Shown piece by piece: positions 35,273 to 45,816 of a DNA stretch of 64,000 bases; positions within the stretch are counted from its first letter, which is position 1, and each line of letters opens with the position of its first letter. The translations under genes and the position numbers were made by a program. The notes below the pieces were generated by a model that saw only the letters and a list, made by a program, of their open reading frames with translations, was not told the DNA's origin and did no database searches. Source of the DNA: Paralichthys olivaceus (taxonomy: Eukaryota > Chordata > Actinopteri > Pleuronectiformes > Paralichthyidae); NCBI RefSeq assembly GCF_024713975.1, contig NC_091093.1, positions 5,371,001 through 5,435,000 of the forward strand, in the 5' to 3' direction.

Positions 35273-38200
35273 ATGAACGCCTCCTCCTGCTGTGATCATG
35301 AGATCACCATGTACAAGCAGAGCAACGGATTTGACCTCAATGCCACCAGTGACTGGACATCAGTGGACCCAGCGCAGCAGCTGCCTACCTTTTCTACAGC
35401 GGCCAAATTCAGAGTGATCATTACATTCATCCTGTGTGGCGTTTCCACTTTCTGCAATTCAGCTGTGCTGTGGGCAGCTAACGGCCACAAACGCAAATCC
35501 CACGTCAGGGTGCTGATAATCAACCTGACTGCAGCAGATCTCTTGGTTACCTTCATTGTGATGCCTGTGGACGCCGTGTGGAACATCACCGTGCAGTGGC
35601 TGGCTGGCGACCTGACCTGCAGATTCTTGATGTTCCTCAAGCTGCAGGCCATGTACTCCTGTGCCTTTGTCACAGTGGTGATTAGTCTGGACAGACAGTC
35701 CGCCATCCTTAAGCCTCTGTCCATTAGCACAGCCCGCAAAAGGAACAGAGTCATGTTGACGGTGGCATGGATTATGAGCATCTTATTTTCAATCCCTCAG
35801 GTATGAAACACTGGTTTGACATGACAGGCTATTACAGATGGTATGGTTCAGTTAATCAAAGACTTGCCACTATGAATAAAATGAGTCAGAGAGATGTGCT
35901 GGGTTGTAAGATGCTTTCCTCCATGCTCAGGTGTTATAGTGAGCAGGCTATAGTTCTTTAAGCAATAGAAGACTGGATCTACATATATTATATCATTCTC
36001 AGATAAATATATTAAACGATATGAAAACTCCACATACTTGAGGGAATAATGATCTGGTTTTACTTTAGCTTGAATTAGATTCTTATACATGTTTCATTAT
36101 TATCTGTTTACATTTCATATGCATAAAATGTGGAAAATTCATGAAGCTTTGATGCAGGCAAACCTGCAGCATGATCTCGGAGCCCACAGAGTCTCAGTGT
36201 GAGGGATTAGTGACTCTATCACTGAGTAACACCAGGATGGGAATCCCTAATCCTGTCAGTACACTGTACATGCCTCTCTGGAACCATTAAGATATTTGGC
36301 TGCATAGCGAGAAACACTGTTGATCATGTTGAGAGGAAAAAGCAGAAATGTGGGAAAGCGGGCCTAACTGAAATTTGATGCAGAACTTTTAATGGAAGTT
36401 AAACAGTTTTAATATTCATTTTAATACTTTTTTCAAACTGCAATTCAAACAATGTCCATGCAGAGCAAATATATTCAGATAAGTGCTGAAATGAAAAGGT
36501 CAATCCAAAAATGTATGTGTATGCCACTGTAATATGGGGATTTATGATGGAGATTTTATAAATGCGTTGTCAACAAAATGATTTTATCAATTTAGTTGAT
36601 TGAAAACTTATATGTAAGCACTAATTATAACTGACCAGAACTTGGGTAAGAGATGCAGAAAAATCAGCACTAACTGACTCCACTTGTTGATCTTATCATC
36701 CACATCACAGCACATACCCAGTTCACAGTTGATATTAGTGGCTACCAAATTAATCACTTGAAATTCTTGTTGATTTATGAAACACCAAACACTTAATTTC
36801 AGACGGTTATTGTCCTATAGCAAGTCTGACAGCTGCCACTGGCAGATTTTAGCAAATTGCTAACTAATCAATCTAACATAAGTTGGTTAAAAACACAACG
36901 AAACACATTAAAAATAAACAGCAGTATCCGGTGTGAAAGCCCTGTGTTTTAACAAACCACCCATATTCTAACAACCTGCTCCTAATGTTAATTCAGCTCT
37001 AAGCTCCAGTCACCTGAATTCATAATTGCTATAAATGCCACCAGAGGTCACCCAACAATACAACATAACTAAGGGTCATAATAAACTCCTTGCAATGGGG
37101 TCCTGTTTTTAATGAGGAGACTCTCTGCATAGCTAAAGCTGCATGTGCAAGACAAGAGACCTGCAAGAGACAGATTTCTTTTTACATAGCACAGGTCGCA
37201 TGTCAGAAATAGATATATGTCCTTTTATTTCAGTTTTAATGTTAATTTAATTTTCTTTCAGTATGGGGACTAAGCATGTGTTTGGCAAGCACCATCTCTG
37301 GTAATGCATTTGGCTGTGTTTAATGACGTATAACCAAAATGCATTACAGAGCAGGATAGAACTGCTAACATTAGCCTCACTTCTGAGCATCCAGCGCCTG
37401 CTTCCTGACAGGATATACTACATTATAGTAAGGGATGTTTTAAAAGATTTGTTTAAATAAAACTGTATTCTTACAAAATTAAACAGTATGAGGTCACAAG
37501 CATCAAATCAAATGATTGAAATAACTGTCAACCACCTCCACTGCTTTCGTCTTTGATATGTTACATAATGGACACGTAATGGTCAAACCAAAGTGATAGG
37601 ACATAGTATATGGATCTTTCTATCCCACCTCTGCCAAACTGAAAGGACAAAGACTGGGTGATGCCTACCGTCAGTAGAAACGTATTCTAATATCATTTCA
37701 TTTCTAAATCCACAGATGTTCATTTTCCACAATGTCACCATCACATATCCAGCCAACTTTACTCAGTGCACCACGAGGGGCAGCTTCGTCACTCACTGGC
37801 AGGAAACTGCCTACAACATGTTCACCTTCTCCTGTCTTTTCCTGCTGCCGCTGGTCATAATGATCATCTGCTACACCAGGATCTTCATCCAGATCTCCAA
37901 GAGGATGATGACAAAGAGCTGTAAGTTCTCTGCTGGGGCTTCTGTCACCCAGAAAATAAGATTGGTTCTGGACTTTTTGCAGAGTTTATCACATGAAAAT
38001 CACAGTGAGAGATCTGCCTAGTCAGACGTTTTCACAACAGGCCTGAGTCGAGCATGCAGGAGGCAGGAACATCATGGGTTGGGATATAGCATGTTTTTGT
38101 TTACAGCACATTGACGGACATTGGACCTAATCACCAAAGGCTCTCTGATCTTGTTTTCTTTCCAAGTTGACATCTTTGAAAGCACTCACTCACGTGAGCT

Positions 38201-38880
38201 TTCCAAGCATTTATGTGCGAAGGTTCTGGAAAATATCATGTCTGGAAGCAGAAATTGATCAGTTGATCAGAAATATATATATACAATTTATACACTCACT
38301 TAAAACAAAAGATACTGTTCAGTGGTTACATTGCATGCTCACATCTTAGTGTTCCACTAATGCCTGACTCTTTTTTTATACCTTAGTGTCCTCCAATGAG
38401 CCACATCTACGCTGTTCAAAGAACAACATCCCCAAAGCGCGAATGAGAACTCTGAAAATGAGCATCGTCATCGTGATCTGCTTCATCGCCTGCTGGACGC
38501 CGTACTACCTGCTGGGTCTGTGGTACTGGTTCTTCCCAGACAACCTGGAGGGGAAAGTGTCTCACTCTCTCACCCACATTCTGTTCATCTTTGGCCTTTT
38601 CAACGCCTGCCTGGACCCCATCATATACGGTCTGTTCACCATACGCTTCCGCAAGGGGCTGAGAGGCAGCCACCACAAAGCTTCAGCAATGTTAGACAAG
38701 GAAACTACCATGGTGATAACAGATGCTTTGAACTGTACTTTGCCGCGTAACAGAGGGATGATCACTGGTCAGGTCAGCCACTTTGACCAGGCTGAGGCAA
38801 ATCCACTGACTCCAGCTGTCCGACTGTGTTCAGTCAAGGAGAGGGAGGACAATCGCACCACTTCAGCTCTGAGAGCATGA
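35273..38880 (+). CDS. gnrhr: Gonadotropin-releasing hormone receptor, three coding exons
   Basis: A seven-helix G-protein-coupled receptor for GnRH, acting at the cell surface, chiefly through Gq and phospholipase C in this family. Coding exons are 35273-35800, 37716-37920 and 38387-38880. The introns are GT/AG and the phases join, giving 408 residues. Evidence includes TM2 NLTAADLLVTFIVMPVDAVW (84-103, Asp at 89), the TM3 cysteine at 116 paired with Cys194 in FTQCTTRG, and LKLQAMYSCAFVTVVISLDR at about 123-141. DRQ (140-142) replaces the usual DRY, as in GnRH receptors. TM6 has CWTPYYLLGLWYWF from 280, and TM7 has DPIIY (321-325) in place of NPxxY. N-glycosylation sites are at Asn2, Asn23 and Asn104. 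A tail of about 75 residues follows TM7. Mammalian type I receptors lack such a tail, so this is the tailed, non-mammalian type. I cannot say which fish paralogue it is. The gene looks intact. Confidence 0.95.
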
Positions 38881-39415
38881 TGTGATGAAGAGAAAAATCA
38901 GAACCCTGAACTATACACGGTGTAATGTACTGGCTTGTTTTTTCTGTGTTGTCACTTTACTGGATATATTCATTTCACTACAACACCTAACGTGCATGAG
39001 TAAGTCTGAAAATATTACGTAACCTTTTCTGTGTAGAGTAATGTCTTCACATGTCTCTTTGTTGGGAGGCACTTGAGGCTGCCCATCTTACTTAAAAATT
39101 ATATAAGAGCTCTATGCACAAAGAAAAACATGTTTGGAGCTCTTAAATGGGTTGTGTGTTGTGTGACTCGTTGGCTATATACAATGTCGATTCACTGTTA
39201 CACAACAGTGATTTTGTACACTGCATACTGGTCTTTTTGTTGGTCTCAAATGACTGTTGAGGTTTCTGAGGATGTGATTGTGCAGCTACAGCTGAAAATT
39301 GAAGATATATAACCCAGTCCATTTCCTTAAGTGGAGGAATGACGCACTATGTCTCAAATGTGTTACTTTAGCATGTAAGTCACAGGTCAGAATAAAACTA
39401 TGACAAAAAGACAGT
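38881..39415 (+). other. GnRH receptor 3' untranslated region
   Basis: No coding signal follows the stop. The first good poly(A) hexamer, AATAAA, is at 39,391-39,396, implying a 3'UTR of about 0.5 kb. The end point is inferred from that hexamer alone. Confidence 0.4.
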
Positions 39416-42400
39416 ATAATGATGAAAATTCAGTTCAGAAACCTGAAAAGAAAAAATAGCCCTTGTTTTAAAGTCATTCAATATTTGAATACACATTATT
39501 TTTACTGACAGACCTGAGATGTGACACAGAGTATGTAACTACAATCAGGATTTGTTTTAGCTGACTATATAGAGGTAAGCTTGTAGAAATGTTAGGTGGG
39601 CAGAGGATAGCGAACAGGTGTAGTAGTCTATCTAGCTATTATTCTACGCTAACAGCATCTGAGATCTATTGAATTGTTGCAATACATCACAACAGAGTGA
39701 CGGCAAGCCATGCACAGTACCAGGACATATTTATGCTCATTTATGTCATAGAAACATGATTCAAACCCTCAGCCCCCACCAAAATACACTTGTGCTTATT
39801 AAAAAGGTCATTGAACAACCAAAAATTAATTTTGATCATTTCAAATCTGAAGTTTATCTGAAAAGTTTATTCAATACCTATTTGGACATTTCATTTTTCA
39901 TAACTAGATCACATTGGACCATGTCCTTTAAAGTACAAACATGGCCGGATCTCTCTGCATAAGAAGGATTCGATTCATCACATCATGCACCTGATTCTTC
40001 AGAGAACAAGAATTTACATTTTTGTTGCCGAGGAGGGGATAGATGTTCTGCTAAATGACATAATGTTCTTAATGTGCAAGAATACAAGAAAGAGAGACAT
40101 GAGCAGTTTGGTGGAAGGGAGGAACTTATTAAATTCTGGGTTTTGACGACAGGGATGGATCCAGGGATATTTCTCATTTTCTTTTTGCTGTTTACCCAAT
40201 TCAATTTGTTATTTATTTATTACATCCATCAATTACATCTTGATGAAAAAAACAGGTGCTCGACTGAAAGCTATTCAGGTTCGTATTTAATGCCAGAAAA
40301 TGGGGTGAAAATTCATGATTGACAGTTTATGTTTCTTTTATTTTTTTATTGTGAATACTTAACATTTTGATCCACACTCCATACCGGTTGGTGGTGCAAC
40401 CTCGTATTTGCACCTTGACACACCCATGCAAATATGAATAACAGAACAGCTATTTATTCTCATGGCAAAACTGATGTAAAAATGATAATCTGGGCTCCTA
40501 ATTTATTCTTTGTAGAATTTATAGTTCACAATATCATCATCAGAACTTAATACTTGTGTAAAACCTATTGTGGAATGGACACAATCATTGTTTTCTCCAC
40601 CTATTTGTTTATCTTTATTTTCAAGTAAATCTAGTTGTTTATTTCTGTGAGTAACTGATGATTGAATGTTGTCTCTGTATAAACTGAAAACATCTTTTCT
40701 CAGGAAGCGTAATTTTGTTTGGACAGGAAACTTTATTATAATTGTAAGTGTACAGCACAGATCATTGTACATTTTGTTAATATATAATATGGTAGAACTA
40801 AAGTTGTTTAAAAAAACAGCTTTGTGTAACTGGAGTCGCACAGTGGGTGTCCTTTCCTTACAGAGGTTGACTATTGACTAAGACATTGAAAAGTAATTCA
40901 ATGGACAAGTTGTTAAATGAAGAAATGGGCACCTCTTTCATAATTTCTGAAATGGTATACAAAGACAAATGGTCCATTTCCCTAATCAATAAGTTTGAAG
41001 GGATTTTCACAAATTAAGATTCATAGATGAGATAAAGAAATGTATGTTTTTACTGGAACCTTATAGTGAATACAGTGAATAATTGTTAATTAGTAAAAAG
41101 TAGCATTTTATTTTGTATGTAATATATGATGAGTGTTCATTAAATGATCTGAGGTGCAATGTTGCACATGTGAATGGAACAAATGGTTCATGTTTTTCAC
41201 CTTTCACCAAATTACTAGGAACACTCTTCATTTATGTGTATTGGATTCAGCTTGAAGTGTAATGTATATGTGTTGTGCAATTTTGTTAAAGTGATGTCAA
41301 TTTTCAAATTCTTTTGCCTATAATTTACTTTTAAAGATCCAGAATGTCTTCTGCTTCTAGCGTCACAGTATTAACTGCTCCAACTATATATCGTGAAATT
41401 CTGTTAAATGAGCCAAGGATCAAATGCAGTACAATACAATGCTGTGACCGTGCAAGAGACTGGGCCATAAATAAAAGCATGTTTTGCACAAGATAATCCT
41501 CCAATGCCACAAAAGGCTTGACTCTGATTTTTGAATGAGTCTCGACCTTTACACTGAGTATGATAATGAAAGTTTGCATGTATGCACAGACAAGAAAAGA
41601 AAAGAGAACTGAGATGAGTTTAGTCTAAGTAATGTGTCTAAGCAGACTTTCACACCGACCTTGTTTGGTCTGGACTTTTCAGTTTAGAATGAACTAAAAT
41701 AACAGGTGTGAAAGGTTCCTCAAAGAGACCCACAGAACAAAACTTACTCCCACTGAAAGATCAGAATATGTTTGGTTACTTAAGACTATTGGGCAAATTG
41801 CAAGAGGTAGAGCAAGCATTAAACAACAGAAGAAGAAAAAGAAGCAGAAGTGGCTCACAGGATTGCTTGTAGTCTTTTGTTTCCAATGATATATGTTTGA
41901 AAGCCGAGGGCATTTATTTAACTGGTAGTATAATGATAATACAGTTGCCACAAAAACATGAATTGAACTGGATCATTAGTTTTCTCCATTCAAATGGAAA
42001 GACACTTTTTAAAATTCTGTATATTAAAACAAACACAACAGTTAAATTGACAACATGTTGACATCACATGCACACCTGTCTACAAACCAATCAATGTCAA
42101 GCACAAGTAGATGCAACACACTGCAGAAGATGATGACAGGATGTACACACAAAATAATTTAGTATGTTCCCTAAAATAAAGGTCAAGATGGTAAATATCC
42201 CTTGTACGATTGAAGGTCTTCTGCACAATTTAAGTTACCAGCTACCAGTAGATGTTAGCAGGTGTGAGCGGCCACCAGCAGATGTTAGGAACATAACCTC
42301 AGTTGTGCACCCTAGTGTTGTCAAGTTTTTTGGCCTTGATACAGGCCGAACTTGAGGATACACTGAGGCTAATGCTAAATTGCAATGTGAAACCAAAACT

Positions 42401-42640
42401 AAGGAGATCAGATTTAAACAATGTATCAAAGACATGAACCTTGATTCTGACTTTTAGGCGTTGTTCTTTATATTTCTATCTTGTTAGTAAAACAGTTCAC
42501 ATTGTACCAGCCAGAGAAGGTGTGAGCAGCAGTCAGATGCATATTGTAATAGACCACATGGCCACACAGGAAGCTGAGTCAAAAGGCAAACTGTGTGATT
42601 TGATTGGACAATCTTTATTCTGGCCCCTTTTTTTCTTGTA
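39416..42640. other. Intergenic stretch, no gene recognised
   Basis: AT-rich DNA without repeats I can classify or exons I can support. The short open frames are not conserved-looking. A repeat-like segment begins near 42,165. Confidence 0.4.
42165..42355. repeat. Diverged dispersed repeat carrying CCACCAGCAGATGTTAG units, copy 1
   Basis: It contains TATCCCTTGTACGATT, a tandem pair built around CCAGTAGATGTTAGC and CCACCAGCAGATGTTAGGAA, then CTCAGTTGTGCACCCTAGTG and TTTTTTGGCCTTGATACAGG. The same order is found at 44,400-44,565. The two are diverged copies of one unclassified repeat. Confidence 0.55.
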
Positions 42641-42650
42641 GCCTGTAGCC

Positions 42651-42755
42651 ATGAGTGCAGTGACTGAATCAAGAGTGACTGCAGATCATAACAATCAAAA
42701 CAATGTGTCTCTGGAGATTTATGAGGAGCCTGCATATCCAAGAAAACTGAAACTG
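42651..42755 (+). CDS. Possible orphan first coding exon, unknown protein
   Basis: A strong acceptor (a T-rich tract, then CTTGTAG) stands nine bases before an ATG at 42,651. The frame runs 35 codons to a GTAGGT donor-like site at 42,756, ending in phase 0. The peptide includes NNVSLEIYEEPAYPRKLKL, a hydrophilic stretch of the kind found at the cytoplasmic N-terminus of type II membrane receptors. I could not match it to a family. Reading through the donor, the frame closes after 61 residues. No further exon was found in either direction. It could be a relic exon, a small unknown gene, or chance. Confidence is low. Confidence 0.2.
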
Positions 42756-43577
42756 GTAGGTTCTGTCAGCCAGACAGTCAGGACCAGTGCACCTCCAAAG
42801 AGAGGCATCCAGGTGGCATTTGTCATCCGTCTGTGATGACGATCTGAGGAATACATAAGTCTCTGCCTCCCTCCTGGGAGATTATAGAGCATGCTGAGTA
42901 GGGTTAATGAATACAATATGTTACAATAGTATGGAACAATATATTCTAGCCATTGTCAGACATGAATTCTGGATATTTTCTAGAGTTTTCCTTTCACATA
43001 TAAAAAGAAAGGCAGAAGGAGAGTCAGACACATTCAGGGAAATGTCTGGAATATTATGGCCAGGTGTGTTGCCTGGATAAAGCATGCAAAGGCAGGATAT
43101 GACATAAATTCTGCTTTGGAAATCATGTATTTTTGTTTTTAGCACATTTACAAAGTCAGGTGCCTCTATCACAAAAAGCTTTATTTTTTCATAGATCATC
43201 ATCATCATATCTGTATTTTTTTTCTTTTGTCCTTTTTGTTACAATTGCATGTTAGAATTGTCCTGCTACGTTATTATTATGATTACACATGGACTAACTC
43301 TAACATCATCGGGAGCAACTGACTTGGACATTCTCACATACTGCCCCTCTGGAAAATTCTAGGAAGATGTCCAGAGATCAGTGAATGAAGGCAGCTTCAA
43401 TGATGTTATCAAAAGAGAGAAAGGAAAAGAGGGAGAGAGCACATAATTACTCTTTTTATTTTTGGCATCTGGTGGCAGCTAATTAGCTAGTTCACTGAGG
43501 CACGATTAGCAGGATAATAATGTAAGAGAGCTTTTTCCAAAAGACAAAGCATGAAGGCAGCAGGTGCAGGTGAAGCT

Positions 43578-43686
43578 GGAGGAGGTAGAGGAAGAGTCAC
43601 CTCCTGGAGGAGGTAGAGGAAGAGGCACCTCCTGGAGGAGGTAGAGGAAGAGTCAACTCCTGGAGGAGGTAGAGGAAGAGGCACCT
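43578..43686. repeat. 28-bp minisatellite
   Basis: Four tandem copies of a 28-bp unit beginning GGAGGAGGTAGAGGAAGAG, differing at a few positions such as GTCACC versus GCACC versus GTCAAC. It has strong purine strand bias and is not coding. Confidence 0.85.
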
Positions 43687-43769
43687 TTGTGCCTAACATT
43701 TAACTGATGTGTCTATGGGCACATGGTGTTAACACCTGTCCTGAGAGATCCAATCACAAGTGGCCAGTG

Positions 43770-43988
43770 TTAAAGGGATAGTTCACCTAAAAATGAAAAT
43801 TCATTCATTATCTACTCACCACTATGCTGATGGAGGGGTGAGTGAAGTGTTTGAGTCCACAAAATACTTTTGGAGGTTTAGGGGTAAACAGTGTTGCAGC
43901 CAAATCCATATTCTCATATCCACATTTTTACGTTTGAAGAATTGTTCTCCATTTACTTCCATCATATTGAATTTGGCTTACTTACAGT
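43770..43988. mobile_element. Dispersed repeat starting AAGGGATAGTTCACC, copy 2
   Basis: It begins TTAAAGGGATAGTTCACCTA and continues with CACCACTATGCTGATGGAG and GGGGTAAACAGTGTTGCAGC, parallel to the copy at 22,778. It ends near ATTTGGCTTACTTACAG. Confidence 0.65.
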
Positions 43989-44039
43989 AAGATGGAGAAT
44001 TGTGGTGATTCTGGTGTTGGTGTGTTGTCTCTGTCTCCC

Positions 44040-44395
44040 CCTTCTGTTCTGTTCTGATCCTGCAGGTGGTGTGTGTGGCAGGGGGTGTGGCTGGCTTCCT
44101 CACTGCAGCTAACAAAGCATACCTGCAATCATTCACCCATCATCCCCTCCATAAAAGCCTGGTCCTGACTCCACTACTCTGCCAGTTAATTCTGTCTAGT
44201 CCGACTCCTCGGTGTGCCTTGTTGCTGCTCCTCGGTTTTTGTTTTCCCTCGTGCTTGTTGTCCTGTGGATTGTTTGGCCAGCCAGCACCCTGCCTCCACA
44301 GCCTGCCTACTTTTGTTCTGGTGACAATTAAACTTTTCATTAACATTAAAACTACTCTCAGTGTCTGCTTTGGGGTCCAACAAAGAACCAACCCT
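44040..44395 (+). repeat. Probable dispersed repeat ending in TTTGGGGTCCAAC
   Basis: This T/C-rich body contains ATAAAAGCCTGGTCCTGACT, GTTTTTGTTTTCCCTCGTGC and AATTAAACTTTTCATTAA, and ends at CTGCTTTGGGGTCCAAC. It resembles in layout the segment at 760-1110. It interrupts, or abuts, the copy-2 repeat to its left and the unit-bearing repeat to its right. Its class is unknown. Confidence 0.35.
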
Positions 44396-44399
44396 AACA

Positions 44400-44566
44400 G
44401 AGAATGTCCCTTGTACCGTTCTAACACACTAATTAATGCCTACCGCCAGGTGATTTTAGCGGATGTTAGTGACCACCAGCGGATGTTAGTGACCACCAGC
44501 GGATGTTAGGGACATGTCTTCAGTTGTGTAGCTTAGCGTCATCCGGTGTTTCGGCCTTTAAAACAC
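44400..44566. repeat. Diverged dispersed repeat with 23-bp tandem units, copy 2
   Basis: It contains TGTCCCTTGTACCGTTCTAA, then three successive copies of a 23-bp unit built on GCGGATGTTAGTGACCACCA, then CTTCAGTTGTGTAGCTTAGC and GTGTTTCGGCCTTTAAAAC. It is parallel to the copy at 42,165, which has fewer units. Confidence 0.6.
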
Positions 44567-45545
44567 AAGACCCCCTCTTCTATGGCAGGCCCATATTATG
44601 CTAAGCTTTCAGTCACCTGGCTAAAGCCTCATACCTAATGTAGAGATGAGAATGGTGTAAGTGTCTCATGTAAGACAAGGATGACTGTCTTTCTATCATT
44701 ATTTATCTTCTATACACTGTAATCTCATTGTGGTATTTTGGAGTATTTTGTTGTGACACCTCCACTGTCAGATGTTATGTCTTTACTGGGTGGGATTTTC
44801 TGTCCTGACTGGCTGCTTTGTTGCATAGGGTGAGATGGATGATGGACAGTCTCTGGGGGGCTTGTAAGCTCACAACATTTTATCGCTGTTGCTGTCCTCT
44901 TGCAACCAGTCCGAATCCTCCGGTGGGACTAAAACTTGATCCCAGTCTCCTAAATAGTTCAGAGCAGCACATCTGGTCAAGGCCGATGATGCTACCAGAG
45001 TAGTAACCAAATGACTGACTGGCCTTTGGCTTAATGAAAACATCAATAATTATACAAAGTCATAATAACCTACATACAGCGTACAGTATGCTGTATATGT
45101 TGAAATATTGATACTGGAACTGTTTTCAGTCTAATCCTATTTTCAGCCAGGACCAGCCAGGACTGAAAGATGCTGTGTGTTGGGTGACTGTTTACTGTTG
45201 CAGTGCAGAAAGTTATTACTTACATTGTGTTGGACTGAGCCAACATGATCGTATCATCTCTTCTCGGCTGGAGAATGCCCGCTCATTCAGGGCTCACTGA
45301 TCCTTCCTAGGCCTGTCCACTCCTATTACATCTCCTCCAGTGAGATGGGGGCACACTGTCTGATGAGCGCATAATCACACAGATCTCCCCTCATCATATG
45401 TCTCGGTCTTACCGCTCATGCAACATATGCAAAAGCCTGCAGTGTACTTAAGGACAGCTGCTGAAGCCAAGATGTGCATGTTCCGTTTTTGCTTCACTAC
45501 AGCTGCCAATTCATAGATCAATGTAAAACTCATAGATGTACTTAA
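44567..45545. other. Intergenic stretch, no gene recognised
   Basis: No exon or repeat that I can support in this stretch. Confidence 0.4.
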
Positions 45546-45547
45546 TA

Positions 45548-45816
45548 CGTAAATGGTTTGTATTTATATAGAGCTTTTAAAGTCTTTCTGACCACTCAAA
45601 GCACTTTTACAGTACAGTTTGCCATTCACTCATTCACACACATTCATACAGTGCATCTCTTAGCAGCACTTTTTTTTTTCCCTATGAGGGCAATTCGGGG
45701 TTCAGCGTCTTGCCCAAGGACACTTCAACATGCAGATAGAGAAGACTGGGATTGAACTGCTGACCTGCTGGTTGGAGGACGAGCACTCTACCCCTCAGCC
45801 ACAGCCACCCCGAAAT
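45548..45816 (-). mobile_element. tRNA-derived SINE, minus orientation
   Basis: Read on the minus strand it opens with a tRNA-like head, GGCTGTGGCTGAGGGGTAGA. This includes an A-box-like TGGCTGAGGGGT, and is followed by the B box GGTCAGCAGTTCAATCCC. The body includes TTGCCCTCATAGGG-type sequence, and the tail on the plus strand reads TTGTATTTATATAGAGCTTT. This is a widespread fish SINE layout. It is not a functional tRNA gene because the cloverleaf is incomplete and it continues into an unrelated body. Confidence 0.7.

Noticed and set aside
45730..45816. tRNA gene
   Set aside because: Only A- and B-box-like parts match, and the sequence continues into a SINE body; no complete cloverleaf or processing signals.
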